Positions 16,002 to 24,431 of a stretch of 32,435 bases of DNA are shown here, in pieces. How positions within the stretch are numbered: the first letter of the stretch is position 1; each line of letters begins with the position of its first letter. The position numbers were made by a program, and so were the translations under genes. The stretch is from Patescibacteria group bacterium (GTDB lineage: Bacteria > Patescibacteriota > Minisyncoccia > Minisyncoccales > Staskawiczbacteraceae): the NCBI GenBank assembly GCA_018895235.1, contig JAHIOM010000014.1, positions 69,203-101,637 of the forward strand, written 5' to 3'. The notes under the pieces were generated by a model, which worked only from the letters and a program-made list of their open reading frames with translations, had not been told where the DNA came from and did not search any database.

Positions 16002-17888
16002 CTAAAATTTTACTGTTTCCCCCGGCTTTATCTCTCCTTTTTTTGTCTTGTCTTCTATTGTCTCGCTCTCTTTTTTAGGATTTTCTTCTTTTCCTTCTTC
16101 TTCTTTTTTCTCAAGCCCCGTTAGAGGCTTAATAACCATACCCTGAGGTTTTTTCTCAGACCTCTCAGCCTCTAACGGGGCAAGCGATTCTTCTAGGGCT
16201 TTTCTTAATTCTGCTATATCCACCTCTTTTCTTTTTGGTTTTTCTTTCTCAATCTTTTTTCTCGGGTACGAAAAAGGAACTGCTTCTTTCCCAAACGCCT
16301 CTTTCAGAGAAATCATTGGTTTTTCTACTGCTCTTTCTCTTTGATTAAATTCCATCCTAGAAGGACTATCCTCACGGGGTTTTGTTGGGTTTATTCTGTT
16401 AAATTGTTCGTCTCGGCGAACACCACCTGGGCTCCCTTCGGGACGAGATTTAGCTGGATGAATTTTTTTAAGGCAGTTCTTGCAATAAACCGGCCTTCCT
16501 TTTTCCGGCTGGAAAACAACTTTTGTAGGTTTGCCGCAAGAAGAACACTGGGCGTCATAAAGGGTTGGTGCTTCTGAATGAGCTCTAGCAACCGGCTTCT
16601 GCTGCTGTTGTTCCGCTAAACCTGTCCAACGTCTGATTTTGTCTTCAACTATCTCTCTTTTGACGCTATACCTTTCCCGGCTGGCTTTGATAATTTTTTC
16701 CCTATTGGATTCTTCTTCTACGGGAAGCGGCGGCAGAGTTTCTGCTGAAAAAGGACGGCCAGCCATTCCATCAATCATTAATTTCAAATAAATATTATAT
16801 TTAGTTAAACTAACCAAATCCTGGGCGGTAAAATCCGGCATAAACTCTCTTTCCAAAAACTCGGCGTCTTCGGCTCCTATTCGGAAAAGAATCAAGGTTC
16901 CGACATTGCCGAAAACAGCGTCTCTTACCTCTTCTTCCATTTGAGTGATGTATTGATGTCCTAAAGTTAGACTTAATCGATATTTTCTGGCTTCAGATAG
17001 AATGTTGGCAAAAGACATGGTAGCAAAGTTTTGGAATTCATCAACATAGAGATAAAAGTCCCTTCTTTTTTCCTCGGGAATATCCACTCTCGACATTACC
17101 GCTAATTGAATTTTTGTGATTAAGAGGGCTCCTAAAAGCCTTGAATTGTCTTCCCCTATTCTTCCCTTAGATAAGTTGAGAATTAATATCTTTCCCTCGT
17201 CCATAATCTTTCTCATATCAATAGTTGATTTTACCTGGCCGACTATGTTTCTAATTAATGGATTTGAAACGAATTGGCCGACTTTATTTTGAATAGCAGC
17301 TGTTGCTTCTATTTCGTAACGCTGAGTATAACGGGCGTATTCATTAACCCAGAATGACTTAATTACCGGATCTGTTACTTTAGCCACCACCTTCTCCCGA
17401 TATTCGACATCTGCCAGCATCCTGTTAACGCCCAAAATAGTTGATTCGGGGTATTCGAGAAGGGCCAAAATAGTATTATTTAAAATATATTCCATTCTGG
17501 CTGACCAAACGTCGGGCCAAACCTTTTTAAAAACACCCATTAACCCGCCCGCCACTAAATGGCGGTATCTGAAATCAACTTGTTCCATCACGTTGAAGGC
17601 GATCGGGAAATCAATATCAGCCGGATTAAAATAAACCACATCGTTTACTCTTTTTGAAGGAATAAAATCCAATAATCCTTCAGATGCCTCACCGTGAGGA
17701 TCAACAAAAGCCATCCCATTGCCTTTTTTAATATCTTGAATAGCCATATTCTCCAAAAGAACCGTCTTACCCATGCCGGTTTTACCAATAACATAAACGT
17801 GCCGCCTTCTATCATCGAGCTTTATTCCAAATTTTTTTCTTTGGTTGCGAAAGGTTGTTTCGCCTAAAAGAGTTATTTCTTCTTTCAT
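16002..17888 (-). CDS. TraD/VirD4-like type IV secretion ATPase with C-terminal zinc-ribbon
   Basis: YVIGKTGMGKTVLLENMA (Walker A), YVDEFQNFATMSFANILSEARKY, and CSSCGKPTKVVFQPEKGRPVYCKNCLKKI; charged low-complexity tail. Confidence 0.85.
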   Translation of the reverse strand: MKEEITLLGETTFRNQRKKFGIKLDDRRRHVYVIGKTGMGKTVLLENMAIQDIKKGNGMAFVDPHGEASEGLLDFIPSKRVNDVVYFNPADIDFPIAFNVMEQVDFRYRHLVAGGLMGVFKKVWPDVWSARMEYILNNTILALLEYPESTILGVNRMLADVEYREKVVAKVTDPVIKSFWVNEYARYTQRYEIEATAAIQNKVGQFVSNPLIRNIVGQVKSTIDMRKIMDEGKILILNLSKGRIGEDNSRLLGALLITKIQLAVMSRVDIPEEKRRDFYLYVDEFQNFATMSFANILSEARKYRLSLTLGHQYITQMEEEVRDAVFGNVGTLILFRIGAEDAEFLEREFMPDFTAQDLVSLTKYNIYLKLMIDGMAGRPFSAETLPPLPVEEESNREKIIKASRERYSVKREIVEDKIRRWTGLAEQQQQKPVARAHSEAPTLYDAQCSSCGKPTKVVFQPEKGRPVYCKNCLKKIHPAKSRPEGSPGGVRRDEQFNRINPTKPREDSPSRMEFNQRERAVEKPMISLKEAFGKEAVPFSYPRKKIEKEKPKRKEVDIAELRKALEESLAPLEAERSEKKPQGMVIKPLTGLEKKEEEGKEENPKKESETIEDKTKKGEIKPGETVKF

Positions 17889-17895
17889 AAAAATA

Positions 17896-17982
17896 ATGCC
17901 AATATGCTAATTCAATGCTAATTTCGCGAATTGCGAATCGATTCGTAATTTGTAGATTGGCATATTATTTGTAGATTAGCAT
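17896..17982. repeat. Compact intergenic cluster of direct and inverted repeats
   Basis: ATGCCAAT, ATGCTAAT, ATGCTAAT, then AATTGCGAATCGATTCGTAATT (near-perfect 22-bp palindrome), then TTTGTAGATTGGCAT and TTTGTAGATTAGCAT. Confidence 0.75.
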
Positions 17983-17989
17983 CATGTTG

Positions 17990-19378
17990 TTATTCTACTG
18001 GTAAATCAGGCGGCGGGCCACCCTTCTTGGCTTCTACCCGGGTTACTGTAGGGATACTGATTCCGCTAATTTTAGTGGGAAAATGAAAAAGAGTAGCTAA
18101 TTCCTCGGTGTTAAAAATAGGGCATAGTTCCAGCAAATCTGGAAATAGCGGCGGGAATCTCAAAACATAATAAATAAAAAGCTTTTTTTGCCTTAAAAAC
18201 TTTCTTCTTGCCCGCCAAATATAGTGAATTTTTGACCTTGTTTTTAATGAGAAACGAAAATGATTTAAATTCTGGGCTGCAAAATGCATAAAATAGGCCC
18301 TAACAATTTTTCCATGAGGACCGTGAAAAGCATCTCTTTTGGCTAAATAAAGACCCCTGATACTAGTTTTAAAAGCTAATTTTTTAATTTTTTCTTCAAT
18401 TGCTGCAAGAATTTCTCTTTCTCCTGGCGTGAGAATCATTTCTTTTTCTCCCTCTTCGGAACGAGCCGGAGACAGAAATTTTTCTTCCCCTTCTTTTGGC
18501 GGAGAAAAAAGTCCAAAAGCTATCGCGCTAATTACCTCTTGAATATACTCCACAAAAGACTTGGTTTTCTTTTCCGGCCTTCTGGAAAGTTTGGCGATTA
18601 GTTTTTTCGCCTCCTCTCTCCAAGGAATATCTACGTCAGCAACAGGTGTGGTTATCATTTGGAACCAAACTTGCTCCCCCGGCCCTACTCTGGCCATATC
18701 CTCAAGCAAAGAAACAATAGGATCAATTCTTTTTTCTTCTTGAGATATTCTTTCACCTTGAGGTTCAAAAAACTTTGAATATGTCTTAATGGGATAACTG
18801 TTTTCCCGACCTAAAATATAATCCTCTCCATAAAGATCCCAATCTTCGTTGGGAATGTTCTGAGGAACATTTTTGGTATAATCAGCCGCTGGTGTAATCT
18901 CTAATTCTGGGTAATGCGAATAAAGAACCGATTCAATAACATGACGATGGTCGGTTGAACATCTGATATAAAAGTGAATTTCCCCCTCAATGCTTGCTAT
19001 TTCCCAAGAACACCAATATGGACCCAATGGCAATTCTCCTTCGCACCATATTTCCCTCCAATTTGGTTTATCAACAATACTCCAAATAACGCTAAAAACA
19101 TCTTCCATCGCAGAAAGAGGGGCTAAAACTTCTTTTGGAGGAATAAGCTCTAACATCACCCATTTGTTTTTTGGATACCAAAAATCCCATCCTACCCACC
19201 ACAGATAAAGGCTTTGCAAACGATAGGCTAAAATAAGGGGGGCTAGCAACCACCACCAGACCCTTAATACGGGAACGGCAAAAACAACTGCCAGCAAAAT
19301 CAGCCACCAAAAGGGAGTCCAGATGATTTTCTTCGGCGCTTCCAACCACCAAAAAAGGTCAACAAATTTCATAAGCAA
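17990..19378 (-). CDS. Large conserved W-rich N-terminal membrane protein, probable partner of the adjacent ATPase
   Basis: N-terminal WWLEAPKKIIWTPFWWLILLAVVFAVPVLRVWWWLLAPLI plus long soluble domain; same strand and immediately upstream of the TraD-like gene. Confidence 0.6.
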   Translation of the reverse strand: MLMKFVDLFWWLEAPKKIIWTPFWWLILLAVVFAVPVLRVWWWLLAPLILAYRLQSLYLWWVGWDFWYPKNKWVMLELIPPKEVLAPLSAMEDVFSVIWSIVDKPNWREIWCEGELPLGPYWCSWEIASIEGEIHFYIRCSTDHRHVIESVLYSHYPELEITPAADYTKNVPQNIPNEDWDLYGEDYILGRENSYPIKTYSKFFEPQGERISQEEKRIDPIVSLLEDMARVGPGEQVWFQMITTPVADVDIPWREEAKKLIAKLSRRPEKKTKSFVEYIQEVISAIAFGLFSPPKEGEEKFLSPARSEEGEKEMILTPGEREILAAIEEKIKKLAFKTSIRGLYLAKRDAFHGPHGKIVRAYFMHFAAQNLNHFRFSLKTRSKIHYIWRARRKFLRQKKLFIYYVLRFPPLFPDLLELCPIFNTEELATLFHFPTKISGISIPTVTRVEAKKGGPPPDLPVE

Positions 19379-19396
19379 TAAATAAATATAATGTAA

Positions 19397-19606
19397 TTAA
19401 AAAAGCTGGGGTATATATTCCAGCAAAAGTGAAAACGCGATTACTACTAAAAAACCGACTATAAAAAACTTAAACGTATAAAGCAGCGGAACTATTAAAT
19501 AAGTAAACCTGGCCTGATGCCAGTAATAGGTCAGGCCAAAAAATATTGCGTAAAAAACAATTGTTAATAAAAAAAGTATCTTTATTAACAAGAGAAAGTA
19601 TATCAT
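19397..19606 (-). CDS. Small membrane protein
   Basis: 69 aa, two hydrophobic segments; same strand and spacing as its neighbours. Confidence 0.55.
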   Translation of the reverse strand: MIYFLLLIKILFLLTIVFYAIFFGLTYYWHQARFTYLIVPLLYTFKFFIVGFLVVIAFSLLLEYIPQLF

Positions 19607-19627
19607 AATCCTTATTCTTGTATTATA

Positions 19628-20656
19628 CTACGCGGTTTGGGTTTTTCTCAAGATATATTTCCCTTGCTCGTCTTTCAAAAAATATTTCTTGTCGTTCAAA
19701 TTCATTAGAACGGTGTTTTTCGCCACGAGACGTTGGGAAAGCACTCTTTCAATGAGCTTATCTTTTGCTACGGGTCCGCTGTTCTCTTTCATAATATTAA
19801 TAAGAACATCTTTAACGGTCCCTGGGTTGTACCCCCATGATTTTAAAGCGTATGTACCTCTTCCCACCAAAACAAATCTTTGGTCTTTTATTAATTCATT
19901 ATGAACGGTCTGAGGAAGAGTTTTCTTATTCGGCAAGTTATAGTTAAACTTATCAATAAGACCAGCCACCTTAGTGAAGTGAAGCGGTTTTTCCTCTTTT
20001 TTAAACACCAAGAAAGCCCTATCCCTTACTCCTCTTGGGTTAATTTCCGGCCATTCAACTAAACCTATTTTTTCTTCGTTGTTTTCTTTAATGTTTTTTG
20101 ACACTTCAAGATAAGATAAAAGGGCATTAGTATTTAAATTATATTTAGAGCTAAAATTGGTTAAAAAATCTTTCTTGGCCAAAAGATTATTGTCTTTTTT
20201 GAGACCGGCAACAAAAGAAGATAAATTTTTCTTAATGGTCTGTTCGCCGTCTGGCAAGATTGTCCAAAAAGAATAAAAATCTCTTTTTTCGCAAACGCGG
20301 GAAAATTGCTCTCCCAAGCTTAGTAAAAACAAAATATAGGGTTGAAAATTATCTCCACCCAAATCCGCTAAAACCAGGTCTTCCCTTTTAAAATTGCCGC
20401 TGTTTTTAAAATAAGTTAAAAATTCTTTAAATAGTTTATCTAAAGTTTCTTTCTTTTGATTTTTAATATGGGAAAAACCCGTTGCCTCTATCTGGCGCAC
20501 TCTTTCTCGGGTAAGGTTTATGCTGCTGCCGATTGATTCCAATGTTTCTCTTTCTTTTTGGCCTATGCCAAAACGCCGGCTGAAAACTTCTTTTGTTTTG
20601 GCCGGAAGATCCTTTATTAAAGAGGAATATGTTTGTGAATAGTTGGTTTTTGACAT
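19628..20656 (-). CDS. Sigma-70 region 4-like HTH fused to HARE-HTH domain
   Basis: ESIGSSINLTRERVRQIEATGFSHIKN (sigma region 4) and LHFTKVAGLIDKFNYNLPNKKTLPQTVHNELIKDQRFVLVGRGTYALKSWGY (HARE-HTH). Confidence 0.75.
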   Translation of the reverse strand: MSKTNYSQTYSSLIKDLPAKTKEVFSRRFGIGQKERETLESIGSSINLTRERVRQIEATGFSHIKNQKKETLDKLFKEFLTYFKNSGNFKREDLVLADLGGDNFQPYILFLLSLGEQFSRVCEKRDFYSFWTILPDGEQTIKKNLSSFVAGLKKDNNLLAKKDFLTNFSSKYNLNTNALLSYLEVSKNIKENNEEKIGLVEWPEINPRGVRDRAFLVFKKEEKPLHFTKVAGLIDKFNYNLPNKKTLPQTVHNELIKDQRFVLVGRGTYALKSWGYNPGTVKDVLINIMKENSGPVAKDKLIERVLSQRLVAKNTVLMNLNDKKYFLKDEQGKYILRKTQTA

Positions 20657-20718
20657 AAAAATAAAGGTTTTATTAATTGTTATTGTCTATTTTGCCATAT
20701 TAAATATAAGCTGTCAAG

Positions 20719-21621
20719 TTAAATATTCGGGGACTTTCGCTCTTTCCATTTCAGCCAAGTAACCAACAGGGGCGCTGCTAAAAATAAGGAAGAATAGGTT
20801 CCCGCCACAATTCCCACAATTAAAGTTAAAGAAAAGTATTTAAGGGTTTCTCCTCCCAATAAAAATATCGCAAAAAGCACTAAAAGCGTACAGGTTCCCG
20901 TGCTAAGCGATCTGAAAATTGTTTCATTAAGACTTTTGTTAACCAGCTCCTTAAAATCATCACCCCTTCTTTTTAAAAGACTTTCTCTCACCCTGTCAAA
21001 GATAATAACTTTATCGTTTATAGTGTAGCCCAAGATGGTAAGCAGGGCCGTGATAACGGGAATGTTAAACTGAGCGTTATAATATTTTCCCAAAATCGCA
21101 AAGAAACCAATAGTTAATAAAACATCGAAAGTAAGGGCAATAATTGAAATTACGCCGTACTGCCAGCTTGAAAGAGGCCAAGAAACATTCTTAAAAGCAA
21201 TACTGATATAAACAAGAAGAACTATTAAAGAAACGACTACTAAAACAATGGTCTTTTCTCTTAATTCCCTGCCTATTGTGGGACCTATGTTTTCAAATCC
21301 CTTTTCTTCAAGGTTAGAAAGCTCTTGGAGTTGAGAAACAATTTTTTGATGGGTCTCGCTGTCAATTTCTTTTGTTTTAATTACAACCTCTCTTTCCCCT
21401 CTTGGTTGAATAATTATCTCCCCCAGTTCAAGATTATTTATTTTCTCTTGAATTAATTGGTTTGAGGGCCGATTTTCAAACTCAACTTCCAAAATACTGC
21501 CACCTGTAAAATCAATCCCGAATTTCAAACCGAAAGAGAGCAAGCAGACAACAGCTAACACTAAAAGCAAAAGAGAAAGAAGATAATAAATTTTTGTTAT
21601 TTTTAGAAACTGTATGTTCAT
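20719..21621 (-). CDS. secF: Protein translocase subunit SecF
   Basis: FGIDFTGGSILEVEF, GYTINDKVIIFDRVRE. Confidence 0.95.
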   Translation of the reverse strand: MNIQFLKITKIYYLLSLLLLVLAVVCLLSFGLKFGIDFTGGSILEVEFENRPSNQLIQEKINNLELGEIIIQPRGEREVVIKTKEIDSETHQKIVSQLQELSNLEEKGFENIGPTIGRELREKTIVLVVVSLIVLLVYISIAFKNVSWPLSSWQYGVISIIALTFDVLLTIGFFAILGKYYNAQFNIPVITALLTILGYTINDKVIIFDRVRESLLKRRGDDFKELVNKSLNETIFRSLSTGTCTLLVLFAIFLLGGETLKYFSLTLIVGIVAGTYSSLFLAAPLLVTWLKWKERKSPNI

Positions 21622-21636
21622 GCTTTTTTTATCTTT

Positions 21637-23061
21637 TTATTTCCAAAGCCACATTGGTCTTGGCGTTTTTCCTCTTGAAAAAAACTTTAAAAAATGGTTG
21701 GTGATAAAAATTGAAGTAAACATGCCGATTATATTACCCAACATTAAAGTTAGGGCAAATCCTTTTACAAAACTGGTGCCGAGAAAGAATAAAACTAAAG
21801 CAACTAAAATAGTGGTAAAATTCCCATCGCGGATTGAGGGCCACGCTCTTTTCAAACCCTCGGCAATGCTCTGCTGAAAGGTTTTACCGCTTTTTATTTC
21901 TTCTCTCATACGAGAGAAAACCAAGATGTTGGCATCGACGGCCATACCCATTGATAATATAAAACCGGCGATTCCGGCCAAGGTCAGGGTAATTGAAAAA
22001 AGCTTAACCAAACTTAACATTAAGACGATATAAAATAATAAGGAAAAAGAAGCAAGAAGGCCCGGGATTCTGTAAAAAATAATCAAGAAAAGAAGAATCG
22101 CTAAAAATCCTAAAATTCCCGCCAAAAGCGATTCTCGCAAGGAAACCTCTCCCAGAGTAGGGCCTACTGCTTTTTGAGAAATCGGAGTACCTATTTTAAC
22201 AGGCAGAGCGCCAGAGTTTAACCGCCTTACGATTTCGTTTGCCCTCTGGGTACTCATATCTCCTGTAATTACCGCCTTACCTCCGGATATTTTATCTTGG
22301 ACAATCGGCGCATAAATATCGGCTTGAGTGATTTGGTTATCAGCGTCAGTATCGACAATAGACATTCCGTCTAAAAATATAGCTAACGGATTTCCCACAT
22401 TTCGTTCCGTAACCTGCTCAAACAATACTGCTCCTTCGTCGTTAAATTGAAGTTGAATCGTCGGCTTATAACTTGTTTGATCAAAAACAACTTGTGATTT
22501 CTTTAAATATTTGCCTGTTAATTCCGTGGGTTTAAAATATGGGTGCTGAAAAGCCAATTCCCAATTTTCAACTTCCTGCATCTCTTCAATTGTTTTGCCC
22601 TGAACTTCTGTTATTTTATCTATAATCTGTTTTGTTTCTTCTTCTGTCCTCTGCTCTAAAAATTCAAGATATGGCGTCTCACCTATCATTCCTATTGCTT
22701 CATCAACATCTTTTATCCCGGCCAACTCAACAATTAACCTGTTTTCTCCGCTTACTTGGACTGATGGCTCTGTCACTCCAAAAAGGTTAACCCTTCTTTC
22801 AATAACATCTCTGAGCCCTGCCATTACCTCTGCTTTATCTTTATCATCAATATTAGTTAAATCAGCTTCGTAAATTAAGCTTACCCCGCCTTGTAAATCC
22901 AAACCTAATCTAAATGGCTTTGTCCAAAAATGAGAAAAATTTAAAGAAAGCCTTTGATTCAAAAGATCAACGCCCTTATTAAAATAATCGGAGTAAACAA
23001 AATTCCCAGCGAAAAATGCCAGGAGCAAAATACCGATAAAGATTAGGTTTTTATGCCGCAT
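21637..23061 (-). CDS. secD: Protein translocase subunit SecD
   Basis: FRLGLDLQGGVSLIYEADL, RRVNLFGVTEPSVQVSGENRLIVELAGIKD, GMAVDANILVFSRMREE. Confidence 0.96.
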   Translation of the reverse strand: MRHKNLIFIGILLLAFFAGNFVYSDYFNKGVDLLNQRLSLNFSHFWTKPFRLGLDLQGGVSLIYEADLTNIDDKDKAEVMAGLRDVIERRVNLFGVTEPSVQVSGENRLIVELAGIKDVDEAIGMIGETPYLEFLEQRTEEETKQIIDKITEVQGKTIEEMQEVENWELAFQHPYFKPTELTGKYLKKSQVVFDQTSYKPTIQLQFNDEGAVLFEQVTERNVGNPLAIFLDGMSIVDTDADNQITQADIYAPIVQDKISGGKAVITGDMSTQRANEIVRRLNSGALPVKIGTPISQKAVGPTLGEVSLRESLLAGILGFLAILLFLIIFYRIPGLLASFSLLFYIVLMLSLVKLFSITLTLAGIAGFILSMGMAVDANILVFSRMREEIKSGKTFQQSIAEGLKRAWPSIRDGNFTTILVALVLFFLGTSFVKGFALTLMLGNIIGMFTSIFITNHFLKFFSRGKTPRPMWLWK

Positions 23062-23192
23062 TTATTAATAAAAATTATCTTGTATAATATTTGTAAGTGA
23101 GGAAGAATGGAAAAAATTTATTTTTGCCTTTTGACCGAACGCGCAAATATGTGTTAAAAACACAATACCTTTTTTCTGGTAAATAATCAAGG

Positions 23193-23657
23193 CTATTCTA
23201 ACTTTTCTAATATCTTTAATTCTAATCTATCAGTATTTGTATCATAGATAGCAAAAGTGGGTTTATATATCTGGCCGGCTGCTTCGCCGGGGTTTATCAT
23301 TCGGCAGTCCCCTGTTCTTTCCTCCCAAGGACGATGAGTATGACCGTAAAATACCAAGTCGTATTTCGCGGTTTGCGCTAATTCTTTTGCGGTTCCCGGA
23401 TAATGTGTAAAGGATATTCGTTTTCCACCAAATTCAAATTCTATTTTTTCCGGCAAATCTTTTAAATTATGATCGGCATTTCCTCGAACGAATTTTACCT
23501 CACCCTTAAAATTATTTTTGATTTCATCAGTTGCTTCTTGTGAATTAATATCACCGCAATGTAAAAGCAAGTTGATTTTTTCTTTATTCAACCAGTCAAC
23601 CACTTTTTTTATATTCGTTAAATTATCGTGAGTGTCTGAAATAATCGCAATTTTCAT
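23193..23657 (-). CDS. YfcE/MJ0936-family metallophosphoesterase
   Basis: MKIAIISDTHDNLTNIKKV, LLHCGDINS, VRGNADHN, FYGHTHRPWEE, NPGEAAG. Confidence 0.9.
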   Translation of the reverse strand: MKIAIISDTHDNLTNIKKVVDWLNKEKINLLLHCGDINSQEATDEIKNNFKGEVKFVRGNADHNLKDLPEKIEFEFGGKRISFTHYPGTAKELAQTAKYDLVFYGHTHRPWEERTGDCRMINPGEAAGQIYKPTFAIYDTNTDRLELKILEKLE

Positions 23658-24082
23658 TAATTTTTTAAATCAACGATATAACTTTTTAAAAATTTAACAA
23701 TCGCCATTACGGTTTCGTCCTTAAATTTCGGGCTGCTTGTTGCCACCCAAACGGCAAAATTGTAAAACTCTTTTTGATCAACGCTAATCCATTTCTTGTT
23801 CTTGTGCAAAAAAACCATCAGAGTCGTCATTGCTATGCGTTTATTGCCATTCTGAAATGGATGATTTTTAATTATGAAATAAAAAAGGATTGCGGCTTTG
23901 CCGATCAATCCTTTGTATAAGAATTTTTTCTCAAACTTTTGGAATGGAGCGAATATTGAACTTTCCAAAATGTGTGGAAAACGAGTCGCAAAATCCGGGA
24001 TTGGTTCATCGAAAGACATCAACTCTTTTGCTAATCTAAAAGCAGTATATTCCATTTCTTCAACAGACAATAATTTTATCAT
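23657..24082 (-). CDS. doc: Doc/Fic-family toxin
   Basis: HPFQNGNKRIAMTTLMVFL, Doc-like K at the signature position. Confidence 0.8.
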   Translation of the reverse strand: MIKLLSVEEMEYTAFRLAKELMSFDEPIPDFATRFPHILESSIFAPFQKFEKKFLYKGLIGKAAILFYFIIKNHPFQNGNKRIAMTTLMVFLHKNKKWISVDQKEFYNFAVWVATSSPKFKDETVMAIVKFLKSYIVDLKN

Positions 24083-24336
24083 GTATCCCCAAGCATTTTT
24101 AAGGTTTGACCGTATTCTTTAACGGTTTTTTTGACAGCTGCGTCTATTTCTCTTTTGCCTTCATCTGAAATTCCCATCGGCAGGATACCAGTCAGATTTT
24201 TTTTACGTATAATAAAACTTCTGCCGACTTTCATGGCTTTAATCTTTCCTTTTTTAATCTTTTTGAAAACAGCAACTCTGCTTATGCCTAAAATTTTCGC
24301 AAGTTCTGCTGTTGATAGAAATTCTTTATTTTTCAT
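24079..24336 (-). CDS. Excisionase-type HTH protein, probable antitoxin of the doc-like gene
   Basis: LSTAELAKILGISRVAVFKKIKKGKIKAMKVGRSFIIRKKNL; 4-bp overlap with the doc-like gene. Confidence 0.75.
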   Translation of the reverse strand: MKNKEFLSTAELAKILGISRVAVFKKIKKGKIKAMKVGRSFIIRKKNLTGILPMGISDEGKREIDAAVKKTVKEYGQTLKMLGDT

Positions 24337-24347
24337 AAAAGATATAC

Positions 24348-24401
24348 GTTAACTAATTAATTATATGTTAACAGTGGATAACCGCTTTGTCAACGGTTAA
24401 C
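24348..24401. promoter_or_regulatory. Possible operator of the toxin-antitoxin operon
   Basis: GTTAAC at 24348-24353, 24367-24372 and 24396-24401 directly upstream of the HTH gene. Confidence 0.4.
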
Positions 24402-24431
24402 GGAGTTTTTCCTGGTTATTTCTTGTCTTTT

